Source: Auritidibacter sp. Marseille-P8566 (GTDB taxonomy: Bacteria; Bacteroidota; Bacteroidia; Flavobacteriales; Flavobacteriaceae). From it: a stretch of 6,088 nt of DNA. The notes beneath the pieces were generated by a model. It was not told where the DNA came from and did no database searches. It saw only the letters and a list, made by a program, of their open reading frames with translations. Location: NCBI GenBank assembly GCA_943325595.2, contig CALPQA020000129.1, positions 1-6,088 on the forward strand, written 5' to 3'. Positions 1 to 6,088 of the stretch are shown piece after piece (position 1 is the stretch's first letter; each line of letters opens with the position of its first letter). Position numbers and translations under genes: made by a program.

Positions 1-11
1 ACCTCCATTTT

Positions 12-1634
12 ATGAAAAATTACTATTTCAAATTGGCCTCACTTTTATTTCTACTCGCAATTTCAACGGTTGTTTTTGCGCAAAAGAAACCAACAAGTAA
101 ACCTAATATTTTATTCATCGCAGTTGATGATTTAAAACCATTGTTAGGGTGTTATGGAAACACTTTGGTGAAAACGCCAAACATTGACAGGCTAGCAAAA
201 ATGGCGACAGTTTTTAACAAAAATTATTGTCAACAAGCAATTTGTGGACCAACACGTGCTAGTATTATGACAGGGACGCGTCCTGATGTTACTAAAATTT
301 GGAATTTAACAACTCAAATGCGAGATGTGAATCCAAATCTCGTTACACTGCCTCAGTATTTAATTACGCAAGGATATGAAACATCAGGAATTGGAAAAAT
401 ATACCATCCTTCGAGTGCTATTGGCGGAGTAGACCCGGTATCTTGGAGTATTCCCTATTTAAAATCGAAAGAATCTGATTTTCCTGCTAACTTGGGTGAA
501 CCTGCTAATGGGCAATACCAGTTGCCAGAAACCAAAGTCAGAATGACTCCCGAAATAATTGCTGAAAGAAAAAAACAGAATAAAGATTTGGCATCAAATG
601 ATGAAAATCCTAAAAGTATCAAAGGACCTTCAACGGAATGTATGGATGTTCCCGATACTGCTTATGAAGATGGTGTGATTGCTTTGTTAGCAAAAAAACA
701 AATTGAAGATTTATCAAAAGGAAGCAAACCATTCTTTATGGCTGTTGGTTTCCATAGACCACACTTGCCATTTGTGTCTCCAAAAAAATATTGGGATTTA
801 TACAATAGAGAGGACATGCCAATTGCCGCTTTTCAAGAACATTCTAAAAATGGACCGCTAATCGCCTACCACCAATCGGGTGAATTACGCAATTATTTAG
901 ATATTCCTGAATTTGCAACTTTACCAGCAGATTCACTTCGAATAGGATTGAAAATAGAAAAACAAAGAGAGTTAATTCATGGGTATTATGCAGCAGTTTC
1001 CTATATGGATGCGCAAGTCGGAATTCTATTAAATACTTTAGAATCTTTGGGAACCCTTGATAATACTATTGTTGTGCTATGGGGTGACCATGGATGGCAT
1101 TTAGGAGATCATGATTTGTGGCATAAACATACTAATTTTGAAGAGGCTACAAGAGCACCTTTGATAATAGCAGGTCCTGGAATTAAAGCAGGTAAAACAA
1201 GTTCGCTTACCGAATTCGTAGATGTGTTTCCAACCATTTGTGATTTAGCGGGTGTTGCCGTTCCGAAAAATCTTGACGGGAAAAGTTTAAAACCATTGAT
1301 GTTGAAAAATACCGCTTCGGTTAAGGATTTCTCAATTAGTCAATATCCTCGAAAATTAAAGAAAGCAGAAATGACCAAATTAGGTTACACCGATTCTAAA
1401 ATGATGGGGTATAGTTTGCGAACCGATAAATACCGATATACCATTTGGATGAACAATTTCACCAGTAAACAACCATTTAGTGCGTCACAAGTTTATGCAT
1501 CTGAATTGTATGATTATGTAAAAGATCCTTTGGAAAAAGTAAATGTTGTAAACGATAAAAATTATTCTGCAACTTCTGCAGCGTTAAAATCAAAGATGAT
1601 TGCTTTTTTTAAAAGTCAAGAAATGAAACAATAG
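12..1634 (+). CDS. Iduronate-2-sulfatase-like sulfatase (type I, formylglycine-dependent), complete
   Basis: A 540-residue sulfatase that should hydrolyse sulfate esters on a glycan. Residues 1-23 form a Sec signal peptide ending VFA before Q24, which supports this start; no Shine-Dalgarno is present. The visible active site matches human iduronate-2-sulfatase, as I recall it: metal ligands D39/D40, the CGPTR motif with C78 (converted to formylglycine) and R82, K129 and H132 in GKIYH, H251 in HRPHLPF, D359/H360 in GDHGWHLGDH, and K372. From D39 to H132 the spacing equals that of the human enzyme (D45 to H138), and the length is close to its 550 residues. The protein looks intact. It has no T9SS domain, so it is probably periplasmic. 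It needs a sulfatase-maturing enzyme encoded elsewhere. The likely family is SulfAtlas S1_7, whose members act on several polymers, so 'iduronate' should not be taken as the proven substrate. Confidence 0.93.
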   Translation: MKNYYFKLASLLFLLAISTVVFAQKKPTSKPNILFIAVDDLKPLLGCYGNTLVKTPNIDRLAKMATVFNKNYCQQAICGPTRASIMTGTRPDVTKIWNLTTQMRDVNPNLVTLPQYLITQGYETSGIGKIYHPSSAIGGVDPVSWSIPYLKSKESDFPANLGEPANGQYQLPETKVRMTPEIIAERKKQNKDLASNDENPKSIKGPSTECMDVPDTAYEDGVIALLAKKQIEDLSKGSKPFFMAVGFHRPHLPFVSPKKYWDLYNREDMPIAAFQEHSKNGPLIAYHQSGELRNYLDIPEFATLPADSLRIGLKIEKQRELIHGYYAAVSYMDAQVGILLNTLESLGTLDNTIVVLWGDHGWHLGDHDLWHKHTNFEEATRAPLIIAGPGIKAGKTSSLTEFVDVFPTICDLAGVAVPKNLDGKSLKPLMLKNTASVKDFSISQYPRKLKKAEMTKLGYTDSKMMGYSLRTDKYRYTIWMNNFTSKQPFSASQVYASELYDYVKDPLEKVNVVNDKNYSATSAALKSKMIAFFKSQEMKQ

Positions 1635-1655
1635 TTTCTAATAAATTCAGTAGTA

Positions 1656-3470
1656 ATGAAAAAACATTATTTTCTTTTAGGTTTAACACTTCTTTTTGTT
1701 TCATTACAAGGAACGAGTAGTGCCCAAACGTCAAGTTTGGTTGCCATGGGGAACAATGGTCGTTTAGTTTATACTGCTGATGTTAAAGGAAATATAGTCC
1801 CCGATTTTAGTGCTGTGGGCTACATGAATGGTGAAGCTCCTATTCCTGTAATAGGGGTGGTACTAACTGTAAATCCTGTTGCAGGTGATAATTTAGCCAA
1901 TGTACAAAACGCGATTAACCAAGTGGCTGCAATGCCAGTAGATGCGAGTGGTTTTCGTGGAACTATATTATTTACTGCCGGAACTTATAATTTAAGTGAC
2001 GCCGTTACTATTTCGGCAAGTGGAATTGTACTTCGAGGCGTTGGATTTAATGGATCTGGCACTAATTTTATAGCTACTAAAACGGCTCAGCATACGTTAT
2101 TTAACTTTTTAGGCGCTTCAGGAACCTCTTATAATTCTTCTAGCTCAACCAGAAAAGCAATTACTGATGCGTATGTAGCCATTGGAAAAAAACAAATCAC
2201 CGTTGCATCTGGTCATACATTTGCCAGAGGCGATAAAGTATTTGTACATCGAATTCCAAATGATGCTTGGATTAATTTACTAGGAATGAATTTATTGTCC
2301 AATATTGATCCTTTGGCGGTAAATTGGACTGCAAGTGCTTATGATATGGATTCTGAAAGAAAAATTGACAATATAAATGACAATGTGATTACTTTGGATG
2401 CTCCTATTATGGACGTTATTGACCCTGTTTATTCAACGGGAGAATTGGTTAAATTCACCGATAATAGAATAAAAAATTGTGGTATTGAGAACATGAGAAT
2501 TTCATCTGTATATGCTTCTTCTACTGATGAAAATCACGGTTGGGAAGCAGTTTCATTTGATAATATTTATAATGCTTGGGCCAAAAATATAGAGGCCTAT
2601 TATTTTGGATATGCTGCAGTTCACATCAATTCTCATGCTAGTTTTATTACTGTAGATAGTTGTAAAATGTTAGATGCAAAATCAATTATTGATGGAGGCA
2701 GAAGGTATTCTTTTGATATTGACGGGCAACGTAGTTTGGTTCAGAATTGCACCACCAGAAATGGTCGTCACGATTATGTAAACGGAAGCAGAACTTGTGG
2801 TCCCAATGTTTTTTACAATTCAACGGCAACGTTACAAAACAGTGATATTGGTCCACACCATCGTTGGTCCACAGGAATTTTATTCGACAATTTAACAGGA
2901 AATGGAAACATGGATGTGCAAAACCGATTGGATATGGGTAGCGGACACGGATGGTCTGGAGGTCAAATTATGTTTTGGAATTGCAACGCTGCAAGAATGG
3001 TGATTCAAGATCCTCCTGGAGATGAAATAAATTGGGCAATTGGTTGTGTATCCCCTGTTATTACTGGTGTAGGTGATGCTACGACAGAACCTATTGGCAT
3101 AATTCAATCGCAAGGAACACCTATTTCTGCAATTCCAAGTTTGTATGTAGCACAATTAAACGATAGACTTTATACTTTGGCTAACAATCAATTTGAATTT
3201 CAAGAAGTTAAAAGGACAATATCAATAACCCCAAATCCAGCAATAGGACAAATTACAATTCATTCCAACCAACCATTTAATTCAAAAAGCAAAATTGCTA
3301 TCTTTACTATTAAAGGTCAAATGATAAAAAAGCAATCGGATATAGTTGCTTTTTCGGAAGATAAATTATCATTTAATTTAGATGTTTCTGATTTAAGCGA
3401 CGGTGTTTATTTTGCTGAAATTAATGTGGATTCAATTACCAAATCTATTAAGTTTATTGTCAATAAGTAG
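1656..3470 (+). CDS. Secreted right-handed beta-helix protein, candidate polysaccharide lyase, with T9SS sorting domain
   Basis: A 604-residue secreted protein that I recognise as a pectate-lyase-like beta-helix type but cannot assign to a characterised family. Residues 1-23 are a signal peptide (cleavage SSA before Q24). Residues about 33-66 (GNIVPDFSAVGYMNGEAP) lead into a helix start of the kind seen in pectate-lyase-superfamily proteins, with FTAGTYNL and GIVLRGVGF coils. The central part, about 270-470, contains a dense His/Arg/Trp block: R371-H372-D373, R379 and GPN, then DIGPHHRW (397-404), NR (423-424), GHGW (430-433) and FWNC (440-443), followed by DPPGDEINWAIGC. These polar residues look like a catalytic or sugar-binding face. 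Residues about 520-604 are a type A T9SS C-terminal domain (TPNP, IKGQMIKK, LSDGVYF, final basic strand), so the protein is exported across the outer membrane. It starts 21 bases after the sulfatase gene and ends 23 bases before the PL6 gene, which suggests action on the same polymer. Lyase activity is inferred; a hydrolase or binding role is possible. Confidence 0.75.
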   Translation: MKKHYFLLGLTLLFVSLQGTSSAQTSSLVAMGNNGRLVYTADVKGNIVPDFSAVGYMNGEAPIPVIGVVLTVNPVAGDNLANVQNAINQVAAMPVDASGFRGTILFTAGTYNLSDAVTISASGIVLRGVGFNGSGTNFIATKTAQHTLFNFLGASGTSYNSSSSTRKAITDAYVAIGKKQITVASGHTFARGDKVFVHRIPNDAWINLLGMNLLSNIDPLAVNWTASAYDMDSERKIDNINDNVITLDAPIMDVIDPVYSTGELVKFTDNRIKNCGIENMRISSVYASSTDENHGWEAVSFDNIYNAWAKNIEAYYFGYAAVHINSHASFITVDSCKMLDAKSIIDGGRRYSFDIDGQRSLVQNCTTRNGRHDYVNGSRTCGPNVFYNSTATLQNSDIGPHHRWSTGILFDNLTGNGNMDVQNRLDMGSGHGWSGGQIMFWNCNAARMVIQDPPGDEINWAIGCVSPVITGVGDATTEPIGIIQSQGTPISAIPSLYVAQLNDRLYTLANNQFEFQEVKRTISITPNPAIGQITIHSNQPFNSKSKIAIFTIKGQMIKKQSDIVAFSEDKLSFNLDVSDLSDGVYFAEINVDSITKSIKFIVNK

Positions 3471-3493
3471 TTTTATTATAAAAAGCAAATAAC

Positions 3494-5233
3494 ATGAAAA
3501 CAGATAAAAAAGTTACTTTTATTAGAAATAACAAGACCAAAGTTATTTGTATTATTTTGTTAAACCTCTTTGCTTCATTGACATTAAATGCCGCAACAAT
3601 CAATGTAAGTTCAATCGCTGCATTGCAAAATGCTTGCAACATTTCGAATTCTGGTGATATTATTATTCTTGCCAATGGAACCTATCAAAATGTTACATTG
3701 AATATTAATAATAATAACATAACGGTAAAAGCACAAACTTTTGGAGATGTTTTTTTAAACGGATATGACGACATCACTATTTCAGGTAATTATGTCACTT
3801 TTAGTGGTTTTCAGTTCACTTCGGGTGATATAGGTAGTAATTATTTACTGAAAGTTGCAGGCGATTATAATAAATTAACGCATTTAAACTTCAGTAATTA
3901 TTACGCCAAAAAATATATTGAGATTCAAGCTGGAACGAAATACAATGAAATTTCGTATTGTAATTTAGAAAAAAAACCCGCTGCCGCCGTCACTGGTTGT
4001 ACCATTCAAATATCAACTTCGGCGACGGTTATAGGCTATCACAAAATTAGATATTGTTCGTTCCAAAATTACTATGGTATTGGGGGTGATAACGGAAATG
4101 AACCGGTCAGAATTGGTTTGGGAGCTGAATATCTAAATAAATCTCGAACTATCGTTGAATATTGCTATTTTAATAATACAGGGTTAGGAGACAGTGAAAG
4201 TGTTTCTGTTAAATGCCAAGAAAACGTGATTCGATATTGCACTTTTACAAACCAACAAAATGCAATGCTCTGTTTTAGAAACGGAGATAATAATGTGGCC
4301 TATAGTAATTTCTTTATTAATGCTGGTGGAATTAGAGTTAAAGAAGCCAATAATATCTACTGCTATAATAATTATTTTGAAAATTCGGGTGTAGGTAGTA
4401 CTTCAGATGCTATTGAGTATGTTTATGTAGCGCCTTTAATCCCCCCTACTTCAGCATCGCCTCGGACACTTAATCTAAGCAACATCAATTTTATTCACAA
4501 TACGTTTTACAATTGTGGCAATATAGATTTGGGTGGAACTGGAGCTACTAATAATACTTGGGCAAATAATATTTTCAAAAAAAATTCAGGTTCCATTTTT
4601 ATGAATGCAAATTCTGGTTCTACATGGGCAGGAAATAATTATCAAGGAACTTTAGGAATTACAATTCCAACCGGAATGAGTAGTGCAAATTCTTTTTTAG
4701 CCTTAAATTCCGAAGGATATTATGGTTTGTCATCAAGTAGTCCAGTAAACAATGCCAATGCCAGTTATCCTGCAATTTTGGATATTACTAATATTGATGA
4801 TGACCCTAATTTATTGTTTGATGTCAGCGGGCAAGCGCGTCCCTCAATAGTTACCTTAAAAGATGTAGGTTGTGATGAATTTACAACAGGAACAACTACA
4901 AATCATCCTTTGACTTTGTCTGAAGTTGGACCATCTTATCTAGCGTCACTTTCTGTAAATGCATTTGATTTATCAGATGAAAAAGCGTTTGTTTTTCCAA
5001 ATCCAGCGAAAAATAATTTTACCATTCAATTTCCAAAAAACAGTGCTTCTGATGTGAATATGACAATTATAAACACCAACGGGCAAGTTGTAAAAAAACA
5101 AATTATTTCCAAAAACGAAATAATAAACAATGAAAAAGCAATAGATATATCCAATTTAAATAATGGGATTTACTTCGTTCAATTGTATTCTAATTCTTAT
5201 ACAAAAACAATAAAATTGGCTATCTCAAAATAA
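3494..5233 (+). CDS. Polysaccharide lyase family 6 (chondroitinase B / alginate lyase type) with T9SS sorting domain
   Basis: A 579-residue lyase expected to cleave a uronic-acid-containing polymer by beta-elimination. The signal peptide has a long basic n-region (1-16), a hydrophobic core (17-31) and a cleavage site near A33/A34. The PL6 signature follows: GDIIILANGTYQNVTL, then ITVKAQTFGDVFLNG and ISGNYVTFSGFQF (about 54-110), NEPVRIG (202-208), ESVSVKCQEN (235-244) and CFRNGDN (260-266). K240 and R262 match the catalytic Lys250/Arg271 pair of Pedobacter heparinus chondroitinase B. E235 matches calcium ligand Glu245, and D233 sits where Glu243 is expected. Beta-helix coils continue to about residue 385, and a TGMSSANSFLALNSEGYYGL to DVGCDEF segment closes the catalytic part. 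Residues about 497-579 are a T9SS C-terminal domain (FPNPAKNNF, NTNGQVVKK, LNNGIYFVQLYS). Known PL6 substrates are alginate and dermatan sulfate. The adjoining sulfatases favour a sulfated substrate here, but this is an inference. Confidence 0.88.
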   Translation: MKTDKKVTFIRNNKTKVICIILLNLFASLTLNAATINVSSIAALQNACNISNSGDIIILANGTYQNVTLNINNNNITVKAQTFGDVFLNGYDDITISGNYVTFSGFQFTSGDIGSNYLLKVAGDYNKLTHLNFSNYYAKKYIEIQAGTKYNEISYCNLEKKPAAAVTGCTIQISTSATVIGYHKIRYCSFQNYYGIGGDNGNEPVRIGLGAEYLNKSRTIVEYCYFNNTGLGDSESVSVKCQENVIRYCTFTNQQNAMLCFRNGDNNVAYSNFFINAGGIRVKEANNIYCYNNYFENSGVGSTSDAIEYVYVAPLIPPTSASPRTLNLSNINFIHNTFYNCGNIDLGGTGATNNTWANNIFKKNSGSIFMNANSGSTWAGNNYQGTLGITIPTGMSSANSFLALNSEGYYGLSSSSPVNNANASYPAILDITNIDDDPNLLFDVSGQARPSIVTLKDVGCDEFTTGTTTNHPLTLSEVGPSYLASLSVNAFDLSDEKAFVFPNPAKNNFTIQFPKNSASDVNMTIINTNGQVVKKQIISKNEIINNEKAIDISNLNNGIYFVQLYSNSYTKTIKLAISK

Positions 5234-5281
5234 TATTAAACCTTTTACTAACAATAGTATCTTATATACAAATATATCAAA
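5234..5281. other. Longest intergenic spacer, no recognised element
   Basis: This 48-base AT-rich spacer is the longest non-coding stretch inside the gene group. I see no inverted repeat followed by a T-run and no forward match to the Bacteroidota promoter pattern (TTTG about 20 bases before TAnnTTTG). The last bases before the next ATG are A-rich, as is usual for translation starts in this phylum. The spacer therefore gives no reason to break the operon. Confidence 0.5.
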
Positions 5282-6088
5282 ATGAAAAGCTTCCCCAATT
5301 TCCTAAAGTTAACCACAATCGTTTTTACAGCTTTGTTTCTAATGCCAGTTTCGGCGCAACAAAAAACAAAGCCCAACATTTTATTCATTGCAATTGATGA
5401 TTTAAAACCAATTTTAGGATGTTACGGTAACACACTTATCAAAACTCCAAACATTGACCGATTGGCTAAAATGGGTACTGTTTTCATGAGTAACTATTGC
5501 CAGCAAGCGGTTTGCGGACCAACTAGAGCAAGCATAATGACAGGCAAACGTCCTGATTATACTAAGGTTTGGGATTTAAAAACCAAAATGCGGGACATCA
5601 ATCCAGATATTTTGAGTCTGCCTCAATATTTAATCACACAAGGATATTCAACACAAGGAATTGGAAAAATTTATGATTCCCGTTGCGTTGACAAAAAAAT
5701 GGATGCCCCTTCTTGGAGTGTGCCTTATTACAATTATTTTAAAACGGAAGAACGGTATTACGCTAAAGAAACGGGAATGCCAGTTTTAGGAGCCTATCAA
5801 TTGCCAGAAACCAAAGAATTGGCTTTGAAATATACGAAGGAAGGAGAGGCTAAAGGTTTGGCCGATAAAGAATTGGACGATTATGTTTCAAAATTGGTAA
5901 AGCCATCAGTTGAATCTGCGGATGTTCCTGACAATGCTTACAATGATGGAGCCAATGCTTCCCGAGCTTTAGAGATTTTGGAAAAATTAAAATCGGATAC
6001 AAAACCATTCTTTTTTGCTGTTGGATTTTCAAAACCACACTTGCCTTTTGTAGCACCAAAAAAATATTGGGACTTGTACAAAAGAGAC
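5282..6088 (+). CDS. Second iduronate-2-sulfatase-like sulfatase, 3' end outside the window
   Basis: An open frame of 269 codons that runs off the window end without a stop; about half the protein is visible. A signal peptide (1-25, ending VSA before Q26) supports the ATG. The N-terminal half is strongly paralogous to the sulfatase at 12-1634: over residues 30-134 I count 82 of 105 identical positions without gaps. D39/D40, the formylglycine motif CGPTR (C78, R82), K129 and the KPH histidine H253 are present. Two positions differ: residue 132 is Asp in GKIYDSR, where the first sulfatase and human iduronate-2-sulfatase have His, and the residue before KPH is S250 instead of His. Residues about 133-230 diverge, so the substrate pocket probably differs. 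The downstream DHG metal site and second lysine lie outside the window, so completeness cannot be judged. It is probably a periplasmic desulfating enzyme acting on a different sulfate or sugar from its paralogue. Confidence 0.92.
   Translation, partial: MKSFPNFLKLTTIVFTALFLMPVSAQQKTKPNILFIAIDDLKPILGCYGNTLIKTPNIDRLAKMGTVFMSNYCQQAVCGPTRASIMTGKRPDYTKVWDLKTKMRDINPDILSLPQYLITQGYSTQGIGKIYDSRCVDKKMDAPSWSVPYYNYFKTEERYYAKETGMPVLGAYQLPETKELALKYTKEGEAKGLADKELDDYVSKLVKPSVESADVPDNAYNDGANASRALEILEKLKSDTKPFFFAVGFSKPHLPFVAPKKYWDLYKRD

Noticed and set aside
1604..1610. T-run near the end of the first sulfatase gene, considered as a terminator
   Set aside because: It lies inside the coding frame (Phe codons), no GC-rich hairpin precedes it, and the next gene follows only 21 bases after the stop.
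2892..3155. 87-codon reverse-strand open frame inside the beta-helix gene
   Set aside because: It lies wholly within a well-supported gene, its peptide has a low-complexity mix of Cys, Asn, Ser and Arg with no recognisable domain, and nothing suggests a promoter for it.
3460..3675. 71-codon reverse-strand open frame across the spacer before the PL6 gene
   Set aside because: It is antisense to the PL6 signal peptide region. Its apparent hydrophobic stretch reflects the complement of the hydrophobic signal-peptide codons, not a membrane protein.
3697..3720. AAT-rich repeat in the PL6 gene
   Set aside because: It encodes the NINNNN turn of an early beta-helix coil. Asn codons are naturally AAT-rich in this composition, so it is not a separate repeat element.
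4441..4446. Run of six C in an AT-rich gene, considered as a phase-variable tract
   Set aside because: Six bases is short for slippage, the frame is intact through it, and it encodes a plain Ile-Pro-Pro stretch in the PL6 gene.
5254..5281. Reverse-strand TATATTTG resembling a Bacteroidota -7 promoter element
   Set aside because: No TTTG lies at the right distance upstream on that strand, and no reverse-strand gene would be served. The match is expected by chance in AT-rich sequence.
5850..6059. 69-codon reverse-strand open frame inside the second sulfatase gene
   Set aside because: It is an antisense shadow of a clearly conserved sulfatase reading frame, and its peptide shows no domain.

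Overview
The window looks like part of a polysaccharide-degradation locus from a marine or freshwater Bacteroidota bacterium, most likely Flavobacteriia. The DNA is AT-rich, the starts have no Shine-Dalgarno sequence, and two proteins end in a type IX secretion (T9SS) sorting domain, which is essentially confined to this phylum. No SusC/SusD pair, regulator, RNA gene, mobile element or CRISPR array is visible, so this is the enzyme part of a larger locus.

Four genes lie on the + strand with gaps of 21, 23 and 48 bases, an arrangement expected of one operon. In order they are a complete iduronate-2-sulfatase-like sulfatase (12-1634), a secreted beta-helix protein that I cannot place in a characterised family (1656-3470), a secreted family PL6 polysaccharide lyase (3494-5233), and a second sulfatase paralogous to the first, cut by the window end (5282-6088). 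More than 97% of the window is coding. The rest is short spacers without recognisable promoters or terminators.

The inferred division of labour is as follows. The two T9SS proteins act outside the cell or on its surface and cut or bind the polymer. The two sulfatases have signal peptides but, where the C-terminus is visible, no T9SS domain, so they probably remove sulfate from oligosaccharides in the periplasm. A PL6 lyase (a family known for alginate and dermatan sulfate) beside iduronate-2-sulfatase-like enzymes suggests a sulfated, uronic-acid-containing polysaccharide. Candidates are a dermatan- or chondroitin-like glycan, ulvan, or another algal sulfated polyuronide. The exact substrate cannot be read from sequence.

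The most interesting points are the uncharacterised beta-helix protein with its conserved-looking His/Arg/Trp cluster, the replacement of a core active-site histidine by aspartate in the second sulfatase, and a cysteine ladder in the PL6 beta-helix.
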